A stretch of 64,000 nt of DNA from Rosistilla oblonga (GTDB lineage: Bacteria > Planctomycetota > Planctomycetia > Pirellulales > Pirellulaceae), in contig NZ_CP036292.1 of the NCBI RefSeq assembly GCF_007751715.1, forward strand, positions 1,736,001-1,800,000, written 5' to 3'. Shown one piece after another: positions 17,964 to 27,232 of the stretch. The notes beneath the pieces are model-generated. The model was not told the origin of the DNA, made no database searches, and was given only the letters and a program-made list of their open reading frames with translations. The first letter of the stretch is position 1. Every line of letters starts with the position of its first letter. The position numbers and the translations under genes were made by a program.

Positions 17964-18514
17964 CTTTTCGTTACCTCCCTAGAACGTTTTCCGCAGCGAC
18001 TAATTTCGAATCGCGACCCTCAAAAGCGGGCCGCGGCGAACTGTCGTTCCTGCCACGGACTTTAGTTATCTTGCTCGCGGCTCCCCGGAATTGGGTCGCC
18101 TTCACGATACTCTCATTAGATGACGCAAGCTGCGTGCCAGAATCGCCCGCTTGATCGGTGAAACATTCCAGGGTCGCCCGTTTGCGCAGCAATTGCCGGG
18201 GGCAACGCGATCTGGATCGGCGGAGCAGCCGATCCGCCGGGAACTCGGGGGTGTTGTCGTTTTGATGACACGCCGTATTGGAATGATACCGGTCGGCGCA
18301 AGAAAGTTCTCGATTCCGGGCGGGAAACTCAAGCTAATACGTTCAAACAGCCGAACCGTGATAAAAGCCAGAACCGTCAAAGTTTCGCGCGCCGATTTTC
18401 CAATTGCTTGCAGTGGTGATTCGTCTACTACCGCAGCGGGTGTTTTGATAGAAGCGGCCTCGAAGCGGTGCAGCAGTCCCAAAATCACATCGGTGAAATC
18501 GGTCGGAGTCATTC
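17964..18514. other. Intergenic region upstream of the coiled-coil gene
   Basis: 551 bases between divergent genes. Open frames exist on both strands (for example minus 18102-18512) but lack recognisable features, and the minus frame would start two bases from the plus-strand ATG at 18515, so none is called. Promoters for both flanking genes should lie here. Confidence 0.35.
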
Positions 18515-21500
18515 ATGGTCATCTCAATCGTTCTCTTCATTCTCGTGGGCATGGGCATCGGCCACTTGATTTGGTACCGAGATCGATCCGAGGACGAAGC
18601 CCGGATGATCCACATCGAGGCTCGCTACCGCAAGCTGCGGGCGATCACGCGGCAGCGGAAGCGGCAGCATGCTCAACAGGATCGCGACTGGCGAGAAGCT
18701 CGCACCCAGTGGGAAGGGATTCGCGATCAGAACAAAGAGCTGACGCGGATCCAGCGGGAGCTTGAAGTCAAAGCGAACGATGCGATCACTCAACGCGATC
18801 TGTTGAGCCAGCAAGCTCAAGAGGCGGTCAACGATGCGGCCCGCGAAGCTGCGGAACGCGATCGTTTGCTGCAGGAGTTGAACGACGTCAATCGAGCCAA
18901 ATCGCAAGCCGATGCGCAAGCCAAACGGCTCGACAGCGAGCTCGATTCGCTTCGCCAGCAACTCGACCAAACACGGCATGATCGCGAGCTCCGGCAGAAC
19001 GAACTGAAGCAGACTGCGGAGAAGAAGGAGAGCCTGCAGCGGTTGCTGGATCAAACGCGCCAGCAAGTCACCAGTTTGCAGGGGGACAACCAGAAGCTGG
19101 ACGCTCAGATCGAGCAGTTGCGTCAACAACGCGAACAATCGCTCGGCGAAGTCGCGGCGCAGCACGATCGCGAGATCGCTGGGCTGAAGCGTCAGCTGGC
19201 CGAAGCCGAACAGACGCACAACGATGCGGCGAAGAAGCATGGCTTGGAAATCGCCAAGCTGACCGAACAGCTGACTGGCAAACATCGGGCGGCGATGACC
19301 GAGGTCACGGCGAACTTCACAGCTCAATTGGAATCGGCGCAGGCTAAGCTCAACGCAGAGATTTCGCAGCGTTCCAAAACGGGAGAAGACTTCCACCGGC
19401 AGATCGCCGAACTGAAGCGGCAATGGTCCAGCGAGCATACCGCAAAGCTGTCCGAAACCACCGCCAAGCACCGCGCGGAGATCGAATCGCTGCAAGCCAA
19501 GATGAAGCAACAGGCAGCGTTGCACGAAACCAATTCGGCGTCGTTCCAACAGCAGATGGATGAGTTGCAGGCTCGCTTGACTCGCGAGCACGAAGCGATT
19601 CAGACCGAAACGAAGACCTTGCATCAGCGCGAGGTTGAATCGCTGCGAGACGAGCTGACCAAGCAGGTCGCCGGCAGCAAAAACAAAGCGGTTACGCTGA
19701 AACAACAACTGGAAAAACTGAAGACGCAACTGACTCGCGACCACGAAGCGATGATCGCTGAAACGACGGCGAAGCATCAACAGGAGCTTGCATCGCTGCA
19801 GGATCAGCTGAAGCAACAAGCCGCTGGCAGCGAGAACCAAGCGGCGTCGCTGAAGCAGCAACTGGCCGATTTGAAGGCTCAACTGACTCGCGAGCACGAG
19901 GCGTTGATCGCTGAAACGACGGCGAAGCATCAACAGGAGATCGCATCGCTGCAGGATCAGCTGAAGCAACAAGCCGACGGCAGCAAGAGCAAGACGGCGT
20001 CGCTGAAGCAGCAGCTGGCGGATTTGAAGGCTCAACTGACTCGCGAGCACGAGGCGTTGATCGCCGAAACGACAGCGAAGCATCAACAGGAGATCGCATC
20101 GCTGCAGGATCAACTGAAGCAACAAGCGGCTGGCAGCGAGACGACAGCGACTTCGCTGAAGCAACAGCTAGCAGATCTGAAGGCTCAACTGACACGCGAG
20201 CACGAAGCAAAACTAGCCGAAGCGGCCGACAAGCATCGCCAGGAAATCGAGCGTCTGACGCAACAGTTCGACGCCCAAGGCAAGACCGCGTTGGTCGATG
20301 CGGCGGCAGATTTCGAGCAGCAGATCGCGGCGATCGCGGCTGATCTGGCAGCGACGACAATCGAGTCGCAGAAACAACAAGACGAATCGAGCAAGACGAT
20401 CAAGCGATTGAGCGAAGAGTGTCAGACGTTGAAAGGATTGGTAGATCAAAATCAAAGCCAATCCGAACAGCTGGTCGGCCAATTGAGCGACCGCGACGAA
20501 GTTCTGAAAAAGCTGCAACAGGAAGTTGGCCAAGTGAAGGTGCAACGGGACGAATTGAAGTCGGAGTGCGAGCAGTTGAAGAGCGAGCAGAGCAAGCTGG
20601 AATCGCAACGCAAGGAACTGCAGGTTCATTGCGACGACTTGCAGCAAGAGGTTCGGGCGGCCGACGCGTTGCACGCGAAGTTCGAAAAGCAGGTAAATCA
20701 CGTCAAGCAATTGGTGACGCAACGCGACAGTGCGATGGATCGAGCCAATGGGTTGGAGGCGACGTTGGCCGAGGTCGACGCCAAGCTGATCGCTCGCGAG
20801 CAATCGATCGACGAATTGAAGCAGGACCTGAGCGAGCTCACGACGCAACGCGAGACGATGTCGTCCGAGCTGCGTGAGTTGACCGATTCCAACGAACGAT
20901 TGAGCCAACAGGTCGAAGCGAAGTCCAAGGAACTGAGCCAGGTTGCCAGCAAGGTGGCGGCGCTCTCGGAACTGGAACGTCAACGCGACGAAGCGACGTT
21001 GAAGCTGCAATCGGCCAGCGAAACCAACGCCAACATGCAGAAATTGTTGAACCAACGGGACCGGGAACTCAAGAGCCAACAGCAGTTGGTTGCCGAATTG
21101 GAATCGAGTCGCAACGATCTCACCGCAGATACCGAATCGCTGCGGACCGATACCGAATCGCTGCGATCACAGATCGCTCAATTGACCAACGACCTCGCCG
21201 GCATGGAAAAGCTGCGTCCGCGATTGGCCGAGTTGACAAAGTCGTTGGAGCAGTCCGAGGCTCGCAATTCGCAACTGCAATCGACCGTCAAAGAACTGAG
21301 GTCACAACAGAAGGCGATGCTGGGGCAGGTCGAGCAGATCGAACCGCTGAAGCAACTGCAGAAACAGACCAAACATCAGCTGACCCAGGCGGTCGAAGAG
21401 CACCTGGAGACGGCAAAGCAACTGGAACGCCAATCCAACCGAGTGCAGGAACTGCAAGACAAGGTCTCCGAGTTGGCTCAAGTCCAGCCCCAGGTCCAAT

Positions 21501-21748
21501 CGCTGCGGAAACAACTGGAGGATACGACGGGACATCTCCGCGATGTCACCGAGGACTACAACGCCAGTTTGGACGCCAATGCGGAAGCCGAACGTCGGAT
21601 CATCGACTTGCAAACCCGACTGTCCGAACGGGCCGAAACGATTCGCGAACTGCGACGCAGCCGCGGGGCTATCGATCTGGCGGAACAGGACGCGGCGGAG
21701 GAAAAGCCCGACGTGATCCCCTTCAAGCAACGCGATCAAGCGGCTTAA
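18515..21748 (+). CDS. Long coiled-coil protein with N-terminal membrane anchor and 51-residue repeats
   Basis: A 1077-residue protein. Residues 1-20 (MVISIVLFILVGMGIGHLIW) form a single membrane segment; nearly everything after is Gln/Glu/Lys/Leu-rich heptad sequence predicted to form very long coiled coils. Residues about 255-610 are tandem 51-residue units (consensus begins REHEALIAETTAKHQQEIA); the best copies are near-identical. The C-terminus ends in a short basic/acidic tail (PDVIPFKQRDQAA). It should be anchored in the inner membrane, most mass probably cytoplasmic given the positive residues after the helix. SMC-like head motifs (Walker A/B) are absent, so a structural or scaffold role is more likely. 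Confidence 0.82.
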   Translation: MVISIVLFILVGMGIGHLIWYRDRSEDEARMIHIEARYRKLRAITRQRKRQHAQQDRDWREARTQWEGIRDQNKELTRIQRELEVKANDAITQRDLLSQQAQEAVNDAAREAAERDRLLQELNDVNRAKSQADAQAKRLDSELDSLRQQLDQTRHDRELRQNELKQTAEKKESLQRLLDQTRQQVTSLQGDNQKLDAQIEQLRQQREQSLGEVAAQHDREIAGLKRQLAEAEQTHNDAAKKHGLEIAKLTEQLTGKHRAAMTEVTANFTAQLESAQAKLNAEISQRSKTGEDFHRQIAELKRQWSSEHTAKLSETTAKHRAEIESLQAKMKQQAALHETNSASFQQQMDELQARLTREHEAIQTETKTLHQREVESLRDELTKQVAGSKNKAVTLKQQLEKLKTQLTRDHEAMIAETTAKHQQELASLQDQLKQQAAGSENQAASLKQQLADLKAQLTREHEALIAETTAKHQQEIASLQDQLKQQADGSKSKTASLKQQLADLKAQLTREHEALIAETTAKHQQEIASLQDQLKQQAAGSETTATSLKQQLADLKAQLTREHEAKLAEAADKHRQEIERLTQQFDAQGKTALVDAAADFEQQIAAIAADLAATTIESQKQQDESSKTIKRLSEECQTLKGLVDQNQSQSEQLVGQLSDRDEVLKKLQQEVGQVKVQRDELKSECEQLKSEQSKLESQRKELQVHCDDLQQEVRAADALHAKFEKQVNHVKQLVTQRDSAMDRANGLEATLAEVDAKLIAREQSIDELKQDLSELTTQRETMSSELRELTDSNERLSQQVEAKSKELSQVASKVAALSELERQRDEATLKLQSASETNANMQKLLNQRDRELKSQQQLVAELESSRNDLTADTESLRTDTESLRSQIAQLTNDLAGMEKLRPRLAELTKSLEQSEARNSQLQSTVKELRSQQKAMLGQVEQIEPLKQLQKQTKHQLTQAVEEHLETAKQLERQSNRVQELQDKVSELAQVQPQVQSLRKQLEDTTGHLRDVTEDYNASLDANAEAERRIIDLQTRLSERAETIRELRRSRGAIDLAEQDAAEEKPDVIPFKQRDQAA
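19583..20194 (+). repeat. In-frame 153-bp tandem repeat inside the coiled-coil gene
   Basis: Four consecutive units start at 19583, 19736, 19889 and 20042 with an exact 153-base period; the fifth, starting at 20195, diverges. The units from 19736 onward are nearly identical at DNA level, while 19583 and two weaker upstream units (19277, 19430) are older-looking. The period equals 51 codons, so copy-number change keeps frame and heptad phase. Confidence 0.9.
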
Positions 21749-21883
21749 GCCGGCTGCCGGTCGGCAGTTTGCTTTAAAGTAAAGGGCTTCGCTTGGTGCA
21801 CCCAATAATCGCGGACGCTTACTACGTCCGCGATCCTTTGAAAGCGGCGACCGGTTGATCTCGGGCAAGATGCTGCCCGACGG

Positions 21884-23398
21884 CTACGGATCGGTAAGGT
21901 TGGGAGCCCAAACCGCATTCCGAACGCTGGGGATTTCGCCCGATTCGGGAAACGTTTGCCCGATCGCTTGTTCGATCTTTTGCTTGAGGTCGGCGATCGT
22001 GGCGGCTTGAGCCGAATCGTTGGCAAGATTCGTCAGCTCTTGCGGATCGTTGCGGTGATCGTACAACTCTTCCCCCTTGGCTCCCTCGTCGCCCCACTGC
22101 GTATAACGCCACTCGGGCGTGCGGATCGTGTAGCCAAAGACCGGCGGTTTGCCGCCTCGCTTGACCTGGCTGATCGTCCATCCACGCCCCTTTGCCGATG
22201 GATCGGCTAGCATCGGTTGCAAGTCTTGGCCTTGCAGGTTTTCTGGACTCGGAACATCGCAGGCTTTGGCCAGTGTCGGATACAGATCGATCAGCCCTAC
22301 GGGCGACTTGGCCACCGAACCCGGCTGGGCCACGCCGGGGCCCGCGATGATCAACGGCACGCGAGCACTCTCCTCGAACAGACTCATCTTCTGCCACAAG
22401 CCATGTTCGCCCATGTGGTAGCCATGGTCGCTTGTGAAGACGACGATCGTGTTGTCCGCTAGCCCCAGTTCGTCGAGCGAATCCAACAGCCGTCCGACTT
22501 GGGCATCCATGAACGAGATGCTGGCGTAGTAGGCTTGGATCGCTTGCCGTCGCAGGTCGTCGGTCAACAGCTCGTGATCCTTCTTGTGACTCCCCAGGCC
22601 CAGTTTCGGGATGTCCTTTTGGTCTTCTTCCCAACCTTGAACCACGGGCATTTGATCCAACGGATAGGGCTCAAAATACTTTTTAGGAGCCACGTAGGGC
22701 GTGTGCGGTCGGTAGAAACCAACAGCCAAAAAGAACGGGCGATCGCGTCGCTTGGCACATCGCTGCAGCACCCAATGAGCGTCGTCGGCCAACATCGCGT
22801 CGGTGTGATCTTCGTCGGGCCGTGACGATGCAAGCCAGCTGAGCGTGCCGCCGAAGCTATTCTTCCGCAACGAGAAGATCTGCGGTTCCTCCTCCAGCCG
22901 ATCGCAGCCGGCAGGATTCAGTTCCAGTTCCCACGATCCAGGGTCATCGTGCCCGTTCGTACCAACGCTTTTGGGAACGTTGTAGTGATACAGTTTGCCG
23001 ATCCGGCCGGCGAAGTAGCCATCCAACCGGAACGCTTGAGAGAGGCTGTGGTGTTGCGGGATCGTTTGCCGAAAGATCAGGCTGTTGGCATGGATCCCCG
23101 TGCTGTTGGGATACAGCCCGGTGAGCATCGAATTGCGACTGGGACCACACAGCGGGTACTGGCAGTAGGCGCGGTCGAACCGGACGCCGCGAGCGGCCAG
23201 TCGATCGATGTTCGGCGATTTAACGATCGGATGCCCGTAGCAACCGAGCGAATTGTTGAGGTCATCGGAGACGATGAACAGGACGTTGGGACGAGAATCG
23301 GCCGCGTCGGCTGGCATTGCCTGAGCCGCGACCAGGCCGGCGATCGCCAAGAACAGAAATCGCCCACGCGGCAGCGCAGAAAAATGGGGTAGGTGCAC
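21884..23398 (-). CDS. Secreted family S1 sulfatase (iduronate-2-sulfatase-like)
   Basis: A 504-residue protein with a signal peptide (FLFLAIAGLVAAQAMPADA). The formylglycine site is CGPSR (C84-R88, Cys-type C-x-P-S-R), with the calcium-binding Asp pair in VLFIVSDDLN (D45, D46) and the later FTSDHGYHMGEHG block. Overall architecture (LYDHRNDPQELTNLAND near the end) fits the iduronate-2-sulfatase group. It should desulfate sulfated polysaccharides in the periplasm or outside; marine planctomycetes carry many such genes. It needs a formylglycine-generating enzyme, not in the window. It is convergent with the coiled-coil gene. Confidence 0.92.
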   Translation of the reverse strand: MHLPHFSALPRGRFLFLAIAGLVAAQAMPADAADSRPNVLFIVSDDLNNSLGCYGHPIVKSPNIDRLAARGVRFDRAYCQYPLCGPSRNSMLTGLYPNSTGIHANSLIFRQTIPQHHSLSQAFRLDGYFAGRIGKLYHYNVPKSVGTNGHDDPGSWELELNPAGCDRLEEEPQIFSLRKNSFGGTLSWLASSRPDEDHTDAMLADDAHWVLQRCAKRRDRPFFLAVGFYRPHTPYVAPKKYFEPYPLDQMPVVQGWEEDQKDIPKLGLGSHKKDHELLTDDLRRQAIQAYYASISFMDAQVGRLLDSLDELGLADNTIVVFTSDHGYHMGEHGLWQKMSLFEESARVPLIIAGPGVAQPGSVAKSPVGLIDLYPTLAKACDVPSPENLQGQDLQPMLADPSAKGRGWTISQVKRGGKPPVFGYTIRTPEWRYTQWGDEGAKGEELYDHRNDPQELTNLANDSAQAATIADLKQKIEQAIGQTFPESGEIPSVRNAVWAPNLTDP

Positions 23399-23510
23399 GG
23401 GGGAGACCTTTCGACCAATAGGGAGTGTTTTCGACTGCCCTATTCAAGTCGATCGCGCCGCGGCGTGCAAGCATTCGCCGTCGTGTAAGCCGGTCGACGG
23501 GGGATGCATC

Positions 23511-23534
23511 CGCCCGCATCGGTCGATGCGGGCG
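23511..23534 (-). terminator. Perfect hairpin downstream of the MscS gene
   Basis: A 10-bp perfect stem (CGCCCGCATC/GATGCGGGCG) with a 4-base loop lies 24 bases beyond the stop of the minus-strand MscS gene. No U-run follows, so it may be a processing or stability element rather than a true intrinsic terminator. Confidence 0.45.
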
Positions 23535-23557
23535 GGGAGAGTGCGTTTGCGCGGCTG

Positions 23558-24529
23558 CTATTGACGCAGACGCGGCTTGATCTTGCCGTCGCCAGTGCCT
23601 TCCGTATCGGCAGGGCCGCCGGTGAGATTGACGTCCAGTTGAGGGAACGGAATCCCGATGCCAGCTTCGTCCAGGCCGTTCTTGACGGCTCGCGTCAACG
23701 ATTCTTTGACGCCCCAGAAGTCTTCGGCTCGCGTCCAGAAACGGACGGTCCAAGCGACCGCGCTGTCCCCCAGTTCGCCCAAGACGATCTGGTAGCCGCG
23801 GCCTTCGCCGGTGAGCATCTTGTCGCTGAGCGATTCGGCGGCTTTGGAAAGCGTCTCGCGGGTCAGATCCAGGCTGGCCGAATATTCGGTGCCGACCGAG
23901 ACGTCGACGCGTCGCTCTTTATGGAACGAGATGTTCTCGATCGTGCCGCCGGCGATCTGGCTGTTGGGGACGATGATCCGGCGGTTGTCGGGCGTGTCGA
24001 AGGTTGTCGTAAAGAGATCGATCTCGTTGACCTTGGCGACGATCCCAGCTGCCGAGATCACGTCGCCGACTTTGAACGGGCGGAAGACCAGCAACAGGAT
24101 GCCGGATGCAAAATTGCCAAGCGTCCCTTGGAAGGCTAGCCCGACGGCAAAACCGGCGGCACCCAAGATCGCTGCGAAACTGGTGACGTTGATGCCAACC
24201 GACCCGGCGACACCTAACAATACGCAGATCATGATCGCATAAAAAACGACCTTGGAGACAAAGCGGCCGAGCGTTTCGTCGACGCGGCGGCGGACCGGCG
24301 TGCCGGCGATCCGCGAGACGAATTTGGCGACAAAGTAGGCGACGATCACTCCCAAGACGACCAACACCGCCTTGGGCAGATAGACCATCGACATATCGAT
24401 CAGCTGCGAGAAATCGCCTGCCATCGCACTGCTAAACGCGTTGGACGCCTCTTCCTTGAGCACCTCCAGGTTCTCGTTGACTCCATTGGCTGCGGCTTCT
24501 CCCGCGTTTGCTGGCTCTTCGTTTTGCAT
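23558..24529 (-). CDS. Small-conductance mechanosensitive channel, MscS family
   Basis: A 323-residue protein from the ATG at 24529 (36 codons inside the longest open frame, the first start giving a normal MscS N-terminus). Three membrane segments lie at about residues 45-70, 85-110 and 120-145; the pore helix has the glycine/alanine packing pattern GAAGFAVGLAFQGTLGNFASG, followed by the FRPFKVGDVI start of the beta domain. It should gate under membrane tension to release solutes on osmotic downshock. It is a standalone gene next to a repeat-rich region. Confidence 0.92.
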   Translation of the reverse strand: MQNEEPANAGEAAANGVNENLEVLKEEASNAFSSAMAGDFSQLIDMSMVYLPKAVLVVLGVIVAYFVAKFVSRIAGTPVRRRVDETLGRFVSKVVFYAIMICVLLGVAGSVGINVTSFAAILGAAGFAVGLAFQGTLGNFASGILLLVFRPFKVGDVISAAGIVAKVNEIDLFTTTFDTPDNRRIIVPNSQIAGGTIENISFHKERRVDVSVGTEYSASLDLTRETLSKAAESLSDKMLTGEGRGYQIVLGELGDSAVAWTVRFWTRAEDFWGVKESLTRAVKNGLDEAGIGIPFPQLDVNLTGGPADTEGTGDGKIKPRLRQ

Positions 24530-24819
24530 CGCTCGATCCCTTGTCTTGTTAATCCACAGAAGGTAGCGTCGCGCGGACGATGGAAGAGAGTGATAAAGTC
24601 CCCGAAGCTTCTGCGCGCGACAAAAATAGAGTCGCATTCATATCAGAAACCTCCCCTGCCATTCCAGGGCAGCCAGCCACCAACGCTGGCCAACTGCAGC
24701 TCGCAACCAGTAAGGCCGCCCCGCGGGCGGCAATCTGCAAAGCATGGGCGAACCAGGGGCTCTGTGTCCCGAGAAACGTAGCTTCACGCCACTCCCAATC
24801 CCAAGCCAAGCTTAGCGAA

Positions 24820-26095
24820 CCTCGCGAGCTAAACGCCGGCCTGAATGCGTCGCGCCGAGTTCAACGCGAGGGGCGAAGCTCCAATCCATTTCCTATCGCA
24901 GCTCAAACGCAACGAGTTCCGCGAGCGAAGTGCCAGCCTGGGGGACGTGTTCGCCGCGTTCAAGCCAACAAGTTAGCCGCGGCTGCGGCGGCCGCATATA
25001 GCCTACGGCGCCATCCGTAGGACTTGTTGGACAAGCTGTACGCGAGCCCCGGGAGGGGCGGCCTAATCAGCGCAGCTGTCGCCCTTGCCGCCGCGGCTTT
25101 TTATGATTGCGGATCCTCCGATCCTGAGGCTCGCCCGGCAAGCGATATCCATCCCCCCGCTCACGCGGCTTGTAATTTGTCCGACGGGCGAAGCTCCAAT
25201 CCGTTGCTTAGCCCAGGTCAAGCGTAGCGAGCCTCGCGAGCGAAGTTCCGGCCTGGTTTCGGCGTCCACGATAATTCACCGGCAGGACCAACGGTCCGGC
25301 AATTTGTCGTCGGGCGATCTCTTTATGCCGCCCCCGATACCTCTCAAACGCTCAGCGATTCCGTTTTTAGAACAGCATGTTTTTGCCCGCGAATGACGCG
25401 AAGTTTCGCGAATGCTCGTGAGCTGAAAGACTGTCGATCTGCTCTGCCCTGGCCAGCCGGAACGTGTCTAGCGAGCGAATCGCCGGCCTGAATGCGGCGC
25501 GCCGAGTCCCATGCGAGTCTGAGGGGCAAAGCTCCAATCCGTTGCTTAGCCCAGGTCAAGCGTAGCGAGCCTCGCGAGTGAAGCGCCGGCCTGGGGGCGG
25601 TGCCAGCGATAATTCACCGGCAGGACCAACGGTCCGGCAATTTGTTGTCGGGCGATCTCTTCACGCCGCCCCCGATACCTTTCAAACGCTCAGCGATTGC
25701 GTTTTTAGAACAGCATGTTTTTGCCCGCGAATGACGCGAAGTTTCGCGAATGCTCGTGAGCTGAGAGACTGTCGCTCTGCCCTCCCTGCGAGCCGGAACG
25801 TGCCTCGCGAGACAAGCGTTGGCCTGAATGCGGGGCGCGGAGTCCCATGCGAGTCGGAGGGGCGAAGCTCCAGTCCATTGCTTAGCCCAGGTCAAGCGTA
25901 GCGAGCTCCGCGAGCGAAGTGCCGGCCTGGGTTCGGCGTCCACGATAATTCACCGCTAGGACCAACGGTCCGGCAATTTGTCGTCGGGCGATCACTTCAC
26001 GCCGCCCCCGATACCTCTCAAACGCTCAGCGATTGCGTTTTTAGAACAGCATGTTTTTGCCCGCGAATGACGCGAAGTTTCGCGAATACTCGAGG
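24820..26095. repeat. Tandem array of a ~337-bp noncoding repeat
   Basis: Three long direct repeats begin at 25191, 25529 and 25865 (periods 338 and 336). Each runs from AAGCTCCAATCC-like sequence through CTTAGCCCAGGTCAAGCGTA, a TTCACCGG...ACGGTCCGGCAATTTG block and GAACAGCATGTTTTTGCCCG to GACGCGAAGTTTCGCGAA. The third copy breaks off near 26095, where recombinase-like sequence begins. A diverged partial copy is visible at about 24820-24960. The stretch 24960-25190 is GC-rich with short palindromes. No convincing gene is seen; open frames inside recur in each copy as a by-product of the repeat. Confidence 0.85.
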
Positions 26096-26599
26096 GCTAC
26101 TCGCACCAGTGCGAGTTGATATGCGAGTACACCGAAATTGAATCGGGCAACCGCAATGGCCGACCAGAACTTGCCAAAGGCACTCACGCATGCGAGAAAG
26201 ATTGGCGGGACGTTGGTCATCGCCAAACTGGCTCGATTTGCACGTAACGTTGCGTTCACTGCCACGGAAATGGAACGCGGGACGAACTTCGTGGCGGTTG
26301 ACAATCCCAGTGCCAATTTTTTGACTATTCATGTTTTGGCAGCGGTAGCGGAAGACGAAACTCGGTGAATTTCGGCAAGGACCAAGGCGGCGTTCGCGGC
26401 TTTCAAAGCACGCGGCGGAAGGCTCGGCTCCAACGACCCGAAAACGCGACAGGCGTACGCCGACCTTCTGCCACGCCTTCGCAGTCTCCGACCAGAAGGG
26501 AAGTCCTGTCGTGAGAGCGCGAAAGCACTCGATGACGACGGGCACTCGACGCGGTTGCAAGTAGAATCCGATCCAGGTCAAACGAATTCTCGACCGTGA
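26086..26599 (+). pseudogene. Broken serine recombinase (resolvase/invertase family)
   Basis: Conceptual translation across two lesions gives a resolvase: CEYTEIESGNRNGRPELAK, then after a one-base frameshift near 26172 ALTHARKIGGTLVIAKLARF and NFVAVDNPSANFLTIHVLAAV, then an in-frame TGA at about 26366, then ISARTKAAFAAFKARGG and a helix-turn-helix-like C-terminus (LRPEGKSCRESAKALDDDGH) to the stop at 26597. The catalytic Ser N-terminus is missing because the upstream sequence is the ~337-bp repeat. It is thus a 5'-truncated, frameshifted remnant of a mobile element or phage recombinase. Confidence 0.8.
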
Positions 26600-26615
26600 T
26601 GCGATTGTGAGTTAG

Positions 26616-26825
26616 ACCGCGTTACACCCCCTCCAGCTTTACCACGATGGTGACGTACTGTGCTGCGTGTCATTCGACGACGGAACCCAGATATTCTGGC
26701 ACGATGATTCGCCGGTAGTCATCGCGTTTGCTGGAATCGAACCTGAGATGTAGGAGGGCTTCACGTTTTTTGAGATTGACAGCCTGCTCGCTGATCTCAC
26801 AAGACTGTACGAGCTATCCGAATGA
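26616..26825 (+). pseudogene. Possible decayed small ORF interrupted by one stop
   Basis: A 69-codon frame reads like a small acidic protein (DGDVLCCVSFDDGTQIFWHD, then FFEIDSLLADLTRLYELSE) except for a single in-frame TAG after PEM. No start with a ribosome-binding site is seen. It ends six bases before the perfect hairpin at 26831. It is not recognised and may be a remnant gene of the lost element. Confidence 0.3.
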
Positions 26826-26830
26826 AGGAT

Positions 26831-26856
26831 GGACGCGGTGCGAGAGCACCGCGTCC
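26831..26856 (+). terminator. Perfect 11-bp hairpin with GAGA loop
   Basis: GGACGCGGTGC pairs perfectly with GCACCGCGTCC around a GNRA-type tetraloop. It starts 6 bases after the stop of the decayed ORF. There is no T-run, so the terminator call is tentative. Confidence 0.4.
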
Positions 26857-27232
26857 GGATGATCTTAGGAGTCAAGTGATCCCGATTTCACGCGAGAACA
26901 CCACATCTTGCTGAACTCAAATTTGTGTGGTCCAGGACCTCACTGGCTCCTCGGTTTTCCAATCTTTGGTTCGACCATACTCAGTGGGTGTATACCATCG
27001 GGACGGGAAATGAATAGGTGACTCATTCCCTCATGGCGCGAGCCACCTATCCCACATTAGCCGTCACTGGACGGTTCATCGACCATGGCGGACCAGGTAC
27101 GAAAGCGACACAGCACGTGTTGTCTTGGGAATGCTGGCAACGAGTACGGTGGAAAACATGAGTGGATTTCGGAACGTGCGTGTTGGTGGCGAGTGAACTC
27201 GCCAGTGAAGAATATTTACTATCGAGCAGAAT
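26857..27232. other. Intergenic stretch without a gene
   Basis: 376 bases with an imperfect inverted repeat near 27003-27035 (GGGAAATGA...TCATTCCC) and no credible reading frame on either strand. Confidence 0.35.

Noticed and set aside
18524-20164. A 546-codon minus-strand frame opposite the coiled-coil gene
   Set aside because: It mirrors the repetitive plus-strand coding sequence, gives a low-complexity Leu/Arg-rich product and lacks a ribosome-binding site; the plus frame is far longer and protein-like.
24820-26095. CRISPR array
   Set aside because: The repeat is about 337 bp with adjacent copies and no short direct repeats separated by unique spacers; no cas genes are present.
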